Part shown: piece by piece, positions 1 to 10,004 of the stretch
Layout of the letters: each line of letters begins with the position of its first letter
Numbering within the stretch: the stretch's first letter is position 1
NCBI RefSeq assembly: GCF_004114915.1
Contig: NZ_CP022219.1
Location: forward strand, 4,060,501-4,124,500
Direction of reading: 5' to 3'
DNA length: 64,000 nt
Origin: Bradyrhizobium guangxiense
GTDB lineage: Bacteria > Pseudomonadota > Alphaproteobacteria > Rhizobiales > Xanthobacteraceae
Notes under the pieces: generated by a model
Told to the model about the DNA's origin: nothing
Databases searched by the model: none
What the model saw: the letters and a program-made list of their open reading frames with translations, nothing else
Translations under genes and position numbers: made by a program

Positions 1-2
1 AC

Positions 3-662
3 AACCTTGGCGCCTGGACCGGGGTCGCACAGACCTCCCTGCTGGCCGTATTCGCCTTCATCGGCTTCGAGCACCTCGTTAACATCTCGGAGGAAATGAA
101 AAATCCCCTCCGAACCTTGCCGTGGGCGCTTTTCATCACGCTGGGCGCGACGGCGGTTCTCTATGCAGCGGTGGTCTGGATCGCCGTCACCGCCGTGCCG
201 CCGACCGAGCTCGCCCGCTCCGCTGCCCCGCTTGCGCTGGTTTTCCAGCGGCTGACGGGCCTTCCTCCTCAAATTCTGGGTGCGATTGCGATCGTTGCCA
301 CGGTCAATGGCATCATCGTCCACATGATCATGATCGGCCGCGTGCTGTACGGCTTGGCCGACCAAGGCAATCTTCCGCCGCTCCTCGCCAAGGTGAGCCT
401 CAGAACCGGCACGCCCATCGTCGCGACCCTGTGCGGCGTCGCGGCGATCCTGGTCCTCGCGCTCGGCGTTCCGCTCACGGGACTGGCCGAATGGACATCA
501 CGATTGACACTCGCAATCTTTGCCTTGGTCAACCTCGCGCTTCTTCGCATCAAGCTGACTGAGCCGAAAGCGCCTGCCGGCGTGTTCGTCGTACCGGCGT
601 GGGTGCCCGTCACAGGACTGATCACCAGCGTCTCTGTGCTCCTGATCGACCTCATCGGGTGA
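3..662 (+). CDS. APC-family amino acid permease, C-terminal part
   Basis: The reading frame is open from the window edge (codons from base 3), so the N-terminus lies outside. The visible 219 residues contain about six hydrophobic segments. Near the start is FAFIGFEHLVNISEEMKNP, the conserved glycine/phenylalanine-rich stretch of the amino acid-polyamine-organocation (APC) superfamily, followed by transmembrane helices typical of its second half (IIVHMIMIGRVLYGLADQG). It should be an inner-membrane secondary transporter for an amino acid or related amine; the substrate cannot be read from the sequence. A methionine at base 96 is internal to the family alignment and is not the start. Confidence 0.85.
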   Translation, partial: NLGAWTGVAQTSLLAVFAFIGFEHLVNISEEMKNPLRTLPWALFITLGATAVLYAAVVWIAVTAVPPTELARSAAPLALVFQRLTGLPPQILGAIAIVATVNGIIVHMIMIGRVLYGLADQGNLPPLLAKVSLRTGTPIVATLCGVAAILVLALGVPLTGLAEWTSRLTLAIFALVNLALLRIKLTEPKAPAGVFVVPAWVPVTGLITSVSVLLIDLIG

Positions 663-1035
663 AACCGGCAAGCTGCCTCGCCTGGGACAGCATTTCATTA
701 TTCCCAAATAGGATGTCCGAAGTGTTTGAAGGCCGATCGTTCCCTCTGTCGACGCCACCGCTCATGCGGATCGCATACCCCCGATCTCCACATTCTAATT
801 CAGCGCGACCACCCAAACGAGGGCACCGATGCATATGGCGGCTATAATGTAGGGTAATATGTAGGTTAGCAGCATCCGCACCCCGACCTCCCCACGATTG
901 GGTCAATCTGCCTGATCTTGACGGCACCCTGCATAGCGATGAACGGCGCTAGGCCGTTACAGCTTTGCTGATTGCGCCGACCTCTTTTGCACAGGAAGGA
1001 AAATACTTAAGATGGAGCAGTCTCGGTGGCCCGCA
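663..1035. other. intergenic region without a supported gene
   Basis: About 370 bases between the permease stop and the FixK-like box. Short open frames exist on both strands but none has a convincing start, ribosome site or recognisable product. No strong hairpin was seen. Confidence 0.5.
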
Positions 1036-1049
1036 TTGACTTGGAGCAA
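1036..1049 (+). promoter_or_regulatory. candidate FixK2/FNR-type box
   Basis: The 14-mer TTGACTTGGAGCAA fits the Bradyrhizobium FixK2 half-site rule TTG(A/C)-N6-(T/G)CAA. It ends 32 bases before the start codon at 1082, close for an activator site. The GCAA half makes this one of the weaker boxes in the window. Confidence 0.35.
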
Positions 1050-1081
1050 ACGCGAGCGACAAGTTCGGAGCATGGTATTCG

Positions 1082-1705
1082 ATGATTGGCCGCGCATCCA
1101 AGGAAGTCATCGAGCTTCGGGTCGACGACATAGCCCAGCTCTTTCACACGCTCGATCCGTTTCCGTTTCGCGAACGTGATCTCGACAGGGAGGCCGAGGA
1201 GTACATTGTCGGCTGGGCGCGCGAGCTGCCGGGCCGTGAGCCGATCCTGATCCGGATTCATCATCCCGACACTGATCTACAAGTGAAGGCGGCGCTTGAG
1301 CTGCATGAGGCATTTTCCCACTATTTTACGGATCGTGCAGACGCAACTCAGAGGGATATCAACGAATTATTCCGGATAGGCCGTTGGTCGCTGGCGATCG
1401 GGCTGGCCATTCTAATCACGTGTCTGCTCCTTGCCCACATCGTCGTTGGCGCCCTGTTCGTCAATCCGTTGCGGCGTCTCTTGGAGGAAAGCCTCTTGAT
1501 CCTAGGCTGGGTTGCGAACTGGCGTCCTTTGGAGATCTTTCTATATGATTGGTGGCCGCTCGTCCGGCGGCGAGATCTGTACCAGCGCCTTTCCAAGGCT
1601 GTTATCGAAACGAGCCGGAGTTCAGCTCATCTTAATGAAACGAGCGGAGTAGAAAGTCAGGAGGGTTCAAAGAAAGTGGAGCACGGATTATCCCGCCATC
1701 CCTAG
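1082..1705 (+). CDS. membrane protein of unknown function, 207 aa
   Basis: Product not recognised. The first ~95 residues are soluble and acidic (a DPFPFRERDLDREAEEYIVGWAREL segment, shortened here to DPFPFRERDLDREAEEYI). Two closely spaced hydrophobic segments follow around residues 100-145, and the tail is basic and polar. The start is the ATG at 1082, with GGAG about 12 bases upstream. The gene is convergent with the metal ATPase and the two coding regions overlap by 4 bases (1702-1705). A FixK-like box lies just upstream, consistent with membership in the low-oxygen cluster. Confidence 0.7.
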   Translation: MIGRASKEVIELRVDDIAQLFHTLDPFPFRERDLDREAEEYIVGWARELPGREPILIRIHHPDTDLQVKAALELHEAFSHYFTDRADATQRDINELFRIGRWSLAIGLAILITCLLLAHIVVGALFVNPLRRLLEESLLILGWVANWRPLEIFLYDWWPLVRRRDLYQRLSKAVIETSRSSAHLNETSGVESQEGSKKVEHGLSRHP

Positions 1706-3987
1706 GCCGCGACGGATTCATAGATATCCTCCTCCTGAGCTGTGTGCATGCGCACTAACGTTTCGATCGCCTCGATGACCCGCTGAGCATCACGGACGAG
1801 ATAGCGGTCGACGTTCTCTGACGGCAGATCCTCGACGATCCGAGCGAGTAACCGGGAGAGGTGCAATATCTCCCGATGGGCGCGGCTCATGGCAGACAAG
1901 CCGTGCCGTTCGCGCAACACCTCCGCAAGCTTTGGATAAACGCTATCTTCATCGGCGCGCTCGTGCATCACTACGCTGCGCTGAACCAAACCATTGGCCT
2001 CGCCAATCAACGCTGCGGCGGATTCCGGCATCACGTCGTCCAGTGCGTCGACGATACTGCGGAGGCGGTCCAGGTCCTTGAAGAGGGCCTGATGGTCATG
2101 ATGCAAAGTCAGGCCTTGCTCTGTAGTTATTCGCGGGCCGTTCCTGATGAGGGCCGGTGTAAGCGCCCGCAGCGCGTTCAGAATGACCGCAACATCGATC
2201 ACCTCCTGGATGATCGCCGCGGGCACAGGATCGAGCCAGCCGAGAGTGGCTGCGACCATTGCCAGCAGAGATAGTCCCATACCAACGACGATGCTTTGCA
2301 GGGCAATACGCCGCGCCCGCTGCGCGATCACAATCGCCTCGCCGACTCGATCGAGCCGGTCCGCCAGAATCACCACGTCCGCCGCCTCCGACGAGGCGCT
2401 GGCGCCACGGGCGCCAAGGGCGACCCCGATGTCGGCAACGGCCAGCGCTGGGGCATCATTGATGCCGTCGCCAACCATGATGGTGGGATGTAGCCGCTGT
2501 TCGCTGCGCACAGCTTCGACTTTGTCTGAAGGAACGCGGTCGGCGAGCACCGCATCCAGGTCGAGCGCTGCTCCGACGGCCTGAGCCGCAGCGGCGCGAT
2601 CGCCTGTGACCATCACCATTCTGGCAATGCCAGCATCGCGCAGCAGCCGGATCGCCCGTGGCGTATCGGCCCGCAGCTCATCAGCCAGCAGCAGCGCGCC
2701 GATTGGACGTCCATCAACGGCAATGAAGACGATCAACGCCGAACGCCACGACGCGCGACGAATGGCCCGCAGTTCCCATGGCGATAGCTGACCATGAGAG
2801 AGAAGCATTGCTCGCGAGCCGGCGGTGACATGGCGACTGTCGATCATCCCGCTGAGGCCAGAACCCATGACCTCTTTGACGTGTTCAGGCGGTTTGAGCT
2901 TGAGACCGCGATCAACGGCGGCAGCAACGACCGCCTTGGCAAGCACGTGATGCGATGCCTGTTCAAGCGAGGCCGCAAGCGTGAGGATCTCATCTGCGTC
3001 CTGCCCCGGCGCGACCTCAACAGAAAGCAATCGCGCCCCGCCCACAGTCAGGGTGCCGGTCTTGTCGAAGAGCACCGTATGTGCGCGAGCCAACGCCTCC
3101 AGCGCCCCACCGCCCTTGGCGAGGATCCCGCGCCCTGCCGCTTGAGCGACGCCCGCAATAAAGGCAACGGGTGCGGCCAAGATCAAGGGACAAGGCGTCG
3201 CCGCCACCAGCACAGCAAGGCTGCGGGTTAGATCGCCGGAAATCCACCATGCTAGGAACGCGAGGACGAACGTCACCGGCAGAAGGATGAGTGCGAAGCG
3301 GTCGGCCATTCGCACGAAGGGAGCCTTCGCCGTTTGGGCCGCGGTCACCATGCGCACGATGCCCGCGTAGGTGCTCTCGCCAGCTGGCGCGGTCACGGTC
3401 AATTCAAAGGTCTCGCCCGCATTCAACGAACCGGAAAGGACTGCGCTGCCGCGTGCTTTCTCGACCGGAATGGGCTCGCCGGTGACCGCGGATTCGTCGA
3501 TCGTGGCGGAGATCGAACCAAGGACACCGTCTACAGGCACAATCTCGCCCGCCCGGACGAGGAGTTCTTCGCCGATAGCGACCTTCTCGATCGAAACCTC
3601 CTCGATTCGCTCGTTGCTCTTGCGATGGGCCAGTCTCGGTGCTCGATCGACCAAGGAGCGTAGGTCGCGCTCTGCCCTTGCGATCGCGATGTCTTCCAGC
3701 ACGCTGCCGCCGGAATACATCAATGCAACCACCGCGCCGGCCAACGGTTGACCCAACGCCAACGCCGCACTCATCGACAGCAGAGCGATGGCATCTACTC
3801 CGAAACGGCCACTCCGAAGATCCCTGACGATCGAGACCGCAAGCCCCCCGACCACCGGCGCCGTGCCGAGTTCCCAGGCGAGATCGGCCAGATCAGGCCG
3901 GCCAGCGACCGTCGCACCAACTCCCGCAGTCAATCCCGCAACTGCGATCGTCACGAGAGTCCATCGCAAGACCCTTTCTAATGCCAT
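1702..3987 (-). CDS. P1B-type metal-transporting ATPase with C-terminal hemerythrin domain
   Basis: A 761-residue inner-membrane ATPase. Visible motifs are the actuator DESAVTGE (about 164-171), TPC in the metal-binding helix (264-266) in place of the CPC of copper pumps, the phosphorylation site DKTGT (Asp308), and GDGINDAPAL in the hinge. The last ~134 residues form a hemerythrin-like domain with HHDH, MHERADED, SRAH and MHTAQEED iron-ligand type motifs. TPC plus a C-terminal hemerythrin is the P1B-5 layout, known from Sinorhizobium Nia (Ni/Fe export), so Fe/Ni export sensed through a di-iron domain is inferred. No N-terminal metal-binding domain is present. The ATG at 3987 was preferred because an upstream in-frame ATG (4176) would add 63 residues without family character. 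The gene probably has its own promoter in the divergent region. Confidence 0.88.
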   Translation of the reverse strand: MALERVLRWTLVTIAVAGLTAGVGATVAGRPDLADLAWELGTAPVVGGLAVSIVRDLRSGRFGVDAIALLSMSAALALGQPLAGAVVALMYSGGSVLEDIAIARAERDLRSLVDRAPRLAHRKSNERIEEVSIEKVAIGEELLVRAGEIVPVDGVLGSISATIDESAVTGEPIPVEKARGSAVLSGSLNAGETFELTVTAPAGESTYAGIVRMVTAAQTAKAPFVRMADRFALILLPVTFVLAFLAWWISGDLTRSLAVLVAATPCPLILAAPVAFIAGVAQAAGRGILAKGGGALEALARAHTVLFDKTGTLTVGGARLLSVEVAPGQDADEILTLAASLEQASHHVLAKAVVAAAVDRGLKLKPPEHVKEVMGSGLSGMIDSRHVTAGSRAMLLSHGQLSPWELRAIRRASWRSALIVFIAVDGRPIGALLLADELRADTPRAIRLLRDAGIARMVMVTGDRAAAAQAVGAALDLDAVLADRVPSDKVEAVRSEQRLHPTIMVGDGINDAPALAVADIGVALGARGASASSEAADVVILADRLDRVGEAIVIAQRARRIALQSIVVGMGLSLLAMVAATLGWLDPVPAAIIQEVIDVAVILNALRALTPALIRNGPRITTEQGLTLHHDHQALFKDLDRLRSIVDALDDVMPESAAALIGEANGLVQRSVVMHERADEDSVYPKLAEVLRERHGLSAMSRAHREILHLSRLLARIVEDLPSENVDRYLVRDAQRVIEAIETLVRMHTAQEEDIYESVAA

Positions 3988-4113
3988 GGCGTTGGTTTCC
4001 AGAGCTATCGACCAGGGCACTTTCTGCCGAAAACTTCCTTCTTCCTTGAGCAATATCAACAAGAAGTCATGAGCATTGGCGACGAAAGAGCAGTGTCCCT
4101 TGCACGTCAGCGC

Positions 4114-4127
4114 CTGATCTGGATCAA
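4114..4127. promoter_or_regulatory. candidate FNR/FixK box between divergent genes
   Basis: CTGATCTGGATCAA differs from the palindrome TTGAT-N4-ATCAA only at the first base. It lies between the divergent metal ATPase (start 3987) and the small secreted protein (start 4194) and could serve either; its centre is about 73 bases before the latter. Confidence 0.4.
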
Positions 4128-4156
4128 CATCTGCCCGATCGCCAGGCCGATACTTT

Positions 4157-4192
4157 ATCAGAAGAGGAGGCTGCATCAGAAGAGGAGGCTGC
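4157..4192 (+). repeat. exact 18-bp tandem duplication containing a ribosome binding site
   Basis: The unit ATCAGAAGAGGAGGCTGC occurs twice head to tail (4157-4174 and 4175-4192) and ends one base before the ATG at 4194. Each unit carries AGGAGG, so the downstream small gene has a doubled Shine-Dalgarno site. Confidence 0.9.
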
Positions 4193-4193
4193 C

Positions 4194-4463
4194 ATGCGTA
4201 CTTCAGCTCAAATCTTAGCTATGACGTTGGTGCTGTCATACGTCGTGCCGTGTTTGGCCAAGGAAGCCGGCAAGAGCCGAGCTTCCTCGCCAGCTCAGAC
4301 GACGCGATCGCCGCAGCCTGGCGAAGCTCAGTCGAAGCTGATGAACCAAAAGCAGAAGGACGAACATCAGCTAAACCGCATGATGGACCAGAGGGACTGG
4401 GACCATCGCAAAGCCGGCCGCGACTGGAAGATGCGGGGCGAGCACGAAGATCTCGGCCACTGA
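4194..4463 (+). CDS. small secreted basic protein, 89 aa
   Basis: Product not recognised. Residues 1-22 form a Sec-type signal peptide ending around CLA/KEA. The mature part is hydrophilic, rich in Gln, Lys, Arg, Asp and His (for example DQRDWDHRKAGRDW), with no hydrophobic segment, so it is probably periplasmic. The start is set by a strong AGGAGG seven bases upstream, in the second copy of an 18-bp duplication. It is divergent from the metal ATPase, and a shared regulatory region suggests co-regulation. Confidence 0.7.
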   Translation: MRTSAQILAMTLVLSYVVPCLAKEAGKSRASSPAQTTRSPQPGEAQSKLMNQKQKDEHQLNRMMDQRDWDHRKAGRDWKMRGEHEDLGH

Positions 4464-4521
4464 AGCCCTGAGACGCAGGGGTCCACTCGAGCAGCGCCTG
4501 ATCAAGTCCTCACGTATATCA

Positions 4522-5721
4522 TCAACGCGGGGCAATACGCACGTCCGCTGCAATTCGGTCACTAGGATACACAATTACCTCTTCTCCTGGGGCGAGGCCG
4601 GACCCAACGGCCGCAAAACGGCCAGACCGGCGCACGAGTTCGACTTGCCGAAGTTCGGCGCGCCCATCCTTCGCAACATAGACGCTCCAGCTTTCCCCTC
4701 GACGAAACAGCGCCCCGGATGGCACGATCGTGGCTTCGTCCTGCGCCAGAACGGTGATCTGAACGTCCACCTGATAGGCATCTCCGAGTCGAGCCCATTG
4801 CTCCGCGGGCGAGAGGATGTCGACTAGAACGTTGACCCTTTGCTCCTCGACACCGAGCGTCGAGATCTTCGTGAAAGCCGCCGGCTCGACGCGGCGCACC
4901 CTGCCCTTCAGCTTTCCCTCCCCGCCCCAATGATCGATGCTGACATCGGCTCCGGCGCGGATCTCGACCGCATCAGTGCTGAGAACGTCGGCCACGACTT
5001 CGAGATCGCTGGCGTCGCCGACGTCAAGCAAGAGCGTACCCGGCTGCACAATCGTTTCACTTTCCTGCGCAACCTTTAGCACCACGCCGGCGACAGGCGA
5101 CACAACGCTCCAGCTGTCGGGCTGCCTGTTGCCATCGTTGCCGTACCGGGCCAGCAATGCGCGCATTTGGCTGACCTCATGTTCAGCGGCATGATTCTGG
5201 AATTCCGCCGCGCGTAGATCACGGTCGGCGAGACGAACCGCAAGCTCTGCACGCTCGAGCGCCTGCGTCGTCGCCGCTCCTTGCTGGGCAAGAGTCCGCG
5301 CCCGGGCCAAATCAGTATTTGCTTGATCGCTCTGGGCCTTCGCTCGCTCGACGACGGCCCTGGCGCGCTCCAGATTGGCTTCGGCCGTTCCCAGTCGTTC
5401 CTCGACTTCTCGGCGCGTCCGCGGATCCATCAGGGGAGCGGGGGATGGGGTGATCGTGGCGACGGCGTCGTCGACCTGAACTTGATCGCCAACCTTGAAC
5501 CTGATCCGGCCCAGTCGGCCCGCAAGCGGAGCTGCGACGGCATAACGCTCGCGAACGCGCGTCTTGCCATCTTCATCGACGGTGGCGACGAACTTTCCCT
5601 TTGTCACAGCGGCCGTTTCGACCGGCACTGGGGCCGGAATCAGGAGCCAGGCCGTAATTCCGACGGCTGCCAAAAGCCCGACAGCAATTGCGATATGACG
5701 GCCGGTGACGTGCATGTTCAT
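4522..5721 (-). CDS. HlyD/MFP-family periplasmic adaptor of the ABC exporter
   Basis: 399 residues with one N-terminal transmembrane anchor (about 9-28). A barrel-sandwich lipoyl half motif follows (VAAPLAGRLGRIRFKVGDQV), then a long alpha-helical hairpin rich in Ala, Glu and Arg (about 100-190), the second lipoyl half (SPVAGVVLKVAQESETIVQPG) and a beta-barrel domain. This is the membrane-fusion adaptor linking the inner-membrane ABC permease to the outside. It is the last gene of a three-gene operon: its ATG overlaps the stop of the permease gene (TCAT on the plus strand, 5718-5721), which implies translational coupling. Confidence 0.9.
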   Translation of the reverse strand: MNMHVTGRHIAIAVGLLAAVGITAWLLIPAPVPVETAAVTKGKFVATVDEDGKTRVRERYAVAAPLAGRLGRIRFKVGDQVQVDDAVATITPSPAPLMDPRTRREVEERLGTAEANLERARAVVERAKAQSDQANTDLARARTLAQQGAATTQALERAELAVRLADRDLRAAEFQNHAAEHEVSQMRALLARYGNDGNRQPDSWSVVSPVAGVVLKVAQESETIVQPGTLLLDVGDASDLEVVADVLSTDAVEIRAGADVSIDHWGGEGKLKGRVRRVEPAAFTKISTLGVEEQRVNVLVDILSPAEQWARLGDAYQVDVQITVLAQDEATIVPSGALFRRGESWSVYVAKDGRAELRQVELVRRSGRFAAVGSGLAPGEEVIVYPSDRIAADVRIAPR

Positions 5722-8081
5722 TCCCTGGTCTTGAGAGCTGCGACCAAATCGATCCGATCAACACGGCCTTTGACTATGCAGGCGCTGGCGGCAGCGGCGA
5801 CCAGCACAACGCCGGCGGCAATGAGATAAGTCTGTGGGGCGATCACGGCTGGTATCTGGAAGCTTTCGTTCGAGTGAAATTTGGCGATCAGTACGACAAC
5901 GGCATGAGAGAGCGGCAATCCGATCAGGATCCCCAGCATGATCTCGATAGCGAACTCGCCGAACAGGATGCTCGCAACCTCGCCGCGCGTAAAGCCCAGC
6001 ACCCTTAGGCTCGCCAGCTCCCATGCTCGCTCCTGCAAGCTGATGCGCGCACTGTTGTAGACCACCCCCACCGTGATGATAGTGGCAAAGACCGCAAGGA
6101 TACCGGCAGTAACGAAAACGAGACCGGCGATCTTTTCCATGAATGACGTGAGCGTATACGCTTTCATCGTCACGGATTCGATGGTCGGCAAGCTCTTGAA
6201 CCTTCGCCCTAAGGCCGTCATCGCCGTCGGTTCAACGTAGAGGCTCGCCGCCGAAAACACGGCGCCCTCACCCGTAAAGCGATTCAGGGTATCGATCTCC
6301 ATGTACGATGCCATTCCGATTGCCTCGTCGACGATGGCGCTGACCGCCAGATCGCGCTTACGTCGTCGTCCTTCCATCGCCTCGATCGTGACGGTGTCAC
6401 CGGCCCTCACGTCCAGCCGTTCGGCCAGTCGCCGTGTAAGCGTAATCCCGTCAGGGCTTGCCGCGATCGGGCGCAGCATGGCATCATGCGGTCGGCGCAG
6501 CTCGTCTCCGGTCGATAGACCTATCACCGAGGTCAAATAGCTCCGCTGCCCCGCGCGTAGCCGCACCGGCACTATGCGCTGTCCTTCCACGGCCAGGACG
6601 CCAGGCTCGCGAGCCAGGTCACGCATGATGGAACGGTCCATAGGGTGCGGAAATGTCACCGCCGTGTTGCCTCGCTCTACGAGGTTAAACTGCAGGTCGA
6701 TCATCTCGTTGATGGCGTCGCGCCAAAAGAGTCCCAACACCATCATTGGGACGGCAAAGGCCACCCCGGCGACCGTCAGCAGCGAACGAAATGGACGTCC
6801 GGCGGTATTCCGCAAAATCATCAGGCGGCGAGATCTGGTCGCGTTGCTCGGCAGAAGTGCTTCGATCCACGAGCGGCGAAAGCCAAGCGGCGCGGCAGGC
6901 CGCATGGCGACCGCCGGCGCCAGCCGGACGACCTGCCGCAGCGCAGCCAGGACGCCGAGCGATGCCGCAGCCAGGCTGATTGCAATCCCGAGCGCCAACG
7001 ACCACGGCGTCAGCCGAAACGGCAGCTCCGGCAAGCGAAAGAAGCTCTGATAGCTTGCAATCATCGCCTTTCCAAAGCCGCAGCCGGCTCCAATTCCAAG
7101 CGCGGATCCAATCAGCACGATGACGAGGATGAGCTTGAGATAGTGCAGGGTCAGCGCCGAGGTCGGAAAGCCCAGTGCCTTCAGTGCGGCGATCTGCTCG
7201 CGTTGGACCGCCACAATCCTTCCCAGAGCGCTGTTGAGCAGAAACGCCGCAACCCCGAAGAAGATGAACGGGATCGTGGTCGACATCACCTTCTGCTGGT
7301 TCAGTTCATCCTCGAGGAAACGGTTGGAAGGCTGATCTCGCCGCTGAACGGCGCCGACCGATCCGTACGGCTCAAGCAACCGGTCCAGTTCGTCGATAAC
7401 CGGCTTCGGGTCGGTGCCCGGCGCCAGCGAAATGACGGCGTCATTGAAGGCCGCCTTCATATCGAAGGCGGCTTCTGCGGCACTGCGGTCGACCCAAAGG
7501 ATCGCATAGAGCCGATCATCCGGAATCGGCAGGCCCGGTCTGACTGCATAGACATATTCGGGCGAAAGGGCGATGCCGGAGACGTGGAAGGCCTCCACCT
7601 TTCCGTTGAGCAGGACGCGAACGTCGTCACCGGGATTTACTCCGTTGAGTTCCGCGAACGCTTCGTTGATCGCTGCAGCTCTCGCAGAGCCGGGTTCGGG
7701 CGCCGTGCCACGGCGCAGATGAAGTCTGGCGAGCCTTTCGTCGCCCGCATGGTTGAGCGACACCATCCGGGCCGACACCGGCTGTGATGCCGCCGGCCAA
7801 TCGACGATCACTTCCCGAGCGATGCGAGGCTCAACGGTAGCAACGCCGGCAACTTCTTCCAGTTGCGGGACGATCGACAGCGGCGCCCGCTTGAGCGTCA
7901 CGAAAATCTGAGGAAACCGAGCAGTCGCATAGAAGCGCTCCACGGCCGTATTGAGCGATTCGTAGGTGGAGACCGACCCAACGAAGACGGCGACGCCGGC
8001 TGCGACCAACAGGGCAATCGTCAGCACTTGCCCCCGCATCGCGCCGACGTCGCGCAACAACTTTCGATCAAGCAGGCTCAC
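5718..8081 (-). CDS. ABC transporter permease with two FtsX domains
   Basis: 787 residues. There is an N-terminal transmembrane segment, a periplasmic domain (about 45-270), a first FtsX-type helix group (about 270-395), a second periplasmic part and a second FtsX group (about 655-780). This matches the type-VII (MacB/LolCDE/FtsX-like) permeases that work by mechanotransmission rather than by forming a channel. The gene starts inside the stop of the ATPase gene (4-base overlap, 8078-8081) and ends inside the adaptor start. Together they should export a lipophilic or peptide substrate, unknown here. Confidence 0.9.
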   Translation of the reverse strand: MSLLDRKLLRDVGAMRGQVLTIALLVAAGVAVFVGSVSTYESLNTAVERFYATARFPQIFVTLKRAPLSIVPQLEEVAGVATVEPRIAREVIVDWPAASQPVSARMVSLNHAGDERLARLHLRRGTAPEPGSARAAAINEAFAELNGVNPGDDVRVLLNGKVEAFHVSGIALSPEYVYAVRPGLPIPDDRLYAILWVDRSAAEAAFDMKAAFNDAVISLAPGTDPKPVIDELDRLLEPYGSVGAVQRRDQPSNRFLEDELNQQKVMSTTIPFIFFGVAAFLLNSALGRIVAVQREQIAALKALGFPTSALTLHYLKLILVIVLIGSALGIGAGCGFGKAMIASYQSFFRLPELPFRLTPWSLALGIAISLAAASLGVLAALRQVVRLAPAVAMRPAAPLGFRRSWIEALLPSNATRSRRLMILRNTAGRPFRSLLTVAGVAFAVPMMVLGLFWRDAINEMIDLQFNLVERGNTAVTFPHPMDRSIMRDLAREPGVLAVEGQRIVPVRLRAGQRSYLTSVIGLSTGDELRRPHDAMLRPIAASPDGITLTRRLAERLDVRAGDTVTIEAMEGRRRKRDLAVSAIVDEAIGMASYMEIDTLNRFTGEGAVFSAASLYVEPTAMTALGRRFKSLPTIESVTMKAYTLTSFMEKIAGLVFVTAGILAVFATIITVGVVYNSARISLQERAWELASLRVLGFTRGEVASILFGEFAIEIMLGILIGLPLSHAVVVLIAKFHSNESFQIPAVIAPQTYLIAAGVVLVAAAASACIVKGRVDRIDLVAALKTRE

Positions 8082-8815
8082 CAGTGTACCTCGTCCGCCG
8101 AGAGTCGGCGCGCATTGCGCTCCTCGCCGACGATCCGCCCGCCACCGAGCCGCAGCACGCGGTCCGCCATACCCGCAATTGCAGCATTGTGGGTGATGAT
8201 GATCGTTGTGGTGCCGAGGCGCTCATTGGCGCGCGCAATCGTCGCCAGCACCACCTTGCCGGTCTCGTAGTCCAGCGCGCCCGTTGGCTCGTCGCACAAA
8301 AGCACATCCGGCGACTTGACGATGGCACGGGCAACCGCAACGCGCTGCTGTTCGCCGCCGGACAATTGGGAGGGGAAGTGATCGGTCCGCTTTTCGAGCC
8401 CGACGAGCGCGAGCACCTCCCGCGGATCGAGCGGCTTGTCCGCAATTTCGGTCACCAGCGCGACGTTCTCGAGCACCGTCAAACTTGGAATGAGATTGTA
8501 GAATTGGAAGACGAAGCCCACGTGTTCACGCCGGTACCGGGTCAACTCCGCATCAGTGGCGCCGACCAGATTATGGTCCCGCCAGTGAGCCTCGCCCGAA
8601 GTCGGGCTGTCCAGGCCGCCCAGGATATTCAGCAGGGTCGACTTGCCCGATCCGGACGGCCCCAGGAGCACGACGAACTCGCCTTCGAAGATGTCGAGGT
8701 CGACGTCGCGCAGCGCATGCACGTCGACCTCTCCCATTCGATAGGTCTTCGAAAGGCCCCTGGCATGAAACACCGGGGATCTCTTGTTATCCAGTTCGTA
8801 AGGTTCGGCCTCCAT
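8078..8815 (-). CDS. ABC transporter ATP-binding protein (MacB/LolD type)
   Basis: 245 residues. The Walker A motif is GPSGSGKST (about 53-61), the signature [15 protein letters not shown] and the Walker [12 protein letters not shown]. LDxxTG after Walker B is typical of the MacB/LolD/FtsE group that pairs with FtsX-fold permeases, matching the neighbouring gene. It is the first gene of the three-gene exporter operon and lies 44 bases downstream of a universal stress protein gene on the same strand, so it may be transcribed with it. Confidence 0.93.
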   Translation of the reverse strand: MEAEPYELDNKRSPVFHARGLSKTYRMGEVDVHALRDVDLDIFEGEFVVLLGPSGSGKSTLLNILGGLDSPTSGEAHWRDHNLVGATDAELTRYRREHVGFVFQFYNLIPSLTVLENVALVTEIADKPLDPREVLALVGLEKRTDHFPSQLSGGEQQRVAVARAIVKSPDVLLCDEPTGALDYETGKVVLATIARANERLGTTTIIITHNAAIAGMADRVLRLGGGRIVGEERNARRLSADEVHW

Positions 8816-8859
8816 GGTCGTAACTCGCTCGCCGCCTTCGGTGTTTGGTCAACCGGTGA

Positions 8860-9696
8860 TCAGTGGGACAACAGCACCGGAATCGGCGGCCTTGTCAGGA
8901 TGCTCCGGGTCGCGCCGCCCAATACGAACTCCCGCAAACGGGAGTGACCATACGCCCCCATGACAAGGAGATCCGCCCTGCGGGAGGCAACCTGCCCGGC
9001 GAGAACCTCGCCGATGGGTTGTCCGGCGGCATCGACCTCCTCCACGACCACGTCGATGCCATGCCTCGACAGGTTCTTGGCGAGCTCGGACGACGAGCGT
9101 CGGCTCGAAATCGTCTTCTCATTGGTCACCGTGAGGATGCAGACTTCGCGCGCTTTCTCCAGGATCGGTATGGCGTCCGATACTGCCCGCGCAGCTGCGC
9201 GGCTGAAATCCCATGCAACAAGAACCCTGTTCAGTTCGAACTCCCTGGAGGCCGATGCTTCCGGAAGCACCAGGGTCGGCCGGCCTGAACCGAAGATAAT
9301 CGCTTCAGCATACCATTGGTCGTAGGATTCCGGCACGGGCACAATGGCGAGGTCGCGCAGCCGCGCATATTCCACTAGAACGTCCGGCACCTCGGACGAC
9401 AAACAACGATCGAGAACGATCTCGTGCACAACACCGGCTTTTTGCGCGGTCGATTCAAAGGTTGCCAGCAGATCCTGAGCATTCTTTCGGCTCTTATGGG
9501 CCTCGTTGGCCACGATCGCCCCGAGATTTCCGGGACCCGAGAGGAAGCTGCCAGGCACCTGCACATGGACCTCACAAGAGACCGCGGCAATATGAGCGCC
9601 GAGGAGAGACGCCAGCGATACGGCGCGGTCGATCACGCCGGCCGGGGTCGGCTCGGGATAGCTGGTGAGGGTGAGCAAGATGTCTTTGATGGCCAT
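8860..9696 (-). CDS. tandem-domain universal stress protein
   Basis: 278 residues made of two UspA folds, the second starting near residue 155 (LNRVLVAWDFSRAAARAV). The C-terminal domain has the ATP-binding signature GAYGHSRLREFVLGGATRSI (G-x2-G-x9-G-(S/T) type); the first half lacks a clear copy. Such proteins are cytoplasmic stress and starvation factors, often in FixK/DosR-type low-oxygen regulons. It lies directly upstream of the ABC exporter operon on the same strand. Confidence 0.9.
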   Translation of the reverse strand: MAIKDILLTLTSYPEPTPAGVIDRAVSLASLLGAHIAAVSCEVHVQVPGSFLSGPGNLGAIVANEAHKSRKNAQDLLATFESTAQKAGVVHEIVLDRCLSSEVPDVLVEYARLRDLAIVPVPESYDQWYAEAIIFGSGRPTLVLPEASASREFELNRVLVAWDFSRAAARAVSDAIPILEKAREVCILTVTNEKTISSRRSSSELAKNLSRHGIDVVVEEVDAAGQPIGEVLAGQVASRRADLLVMGAYGHSRLREFVLGGATRSILTRPPIPVLLSH

Positions 9697-9990
9697 TTTG
9701 GGCTCTCCGAACTGAAGCTACCGGAGCATATTCACGCAAGTTCCGGACAGCTTGACATAGCTCAGAGTACCGACGCCTTGCCCCACGGCGCCAGACAAGA
9801 GGCGTCGGCCTATCACGACATTCTGCTGCGACATCATCGCGCAGACCCGCCCTCCACTCAGCAGACAGGGTGCCCTGAGCCCTGGGCCACCACTCGACCT
9901 GCCGGCTGTGCCGCCGCCTCCGGTCCCGATTGATCACAGCTCTATTGAACAAAGAGCGCGGGCCGGGTGACATGCTCTGCGGTCGTGCGT
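9697..9990. other. upstream region of universal stress gene, no gene seen
   Basis: About 290 bases between the start of the universal stress gene and the FixK/FNR box. No open frame with a credible start was found and no strong hairpin was seen. It should contain the promoter of the minus-strand stress/exporter unit. Confidence 0.5.
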
Positions 9991-10004
9991 TTGACCCAAA
10001 TCAA
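9991..10004. promoter_or_regulatory. FNR/FixK-type box
   Basis: TTGACCCAAATCAA has both half-sites (TTGA and TCAA) at the canonical 6-base spacing. It lies between the divergent universal stress gene (start 9696) and the MgtC-like gene (start 10182). Confidence 0.55.

Noticed and set aside
6645..7787. 380-codon plus-strand open frame
   Set aside because: Antisense to the FtsX permease; composition (Arg, Gln, Asp) is that of a complement shadow.
8816..8859. separate promoter with a FixK box before the ABC exporter
   Set aside because: The 44-base gap contains no TTGA-N6-TCAA site, so co-transcription with the universal stress gene is simpler.
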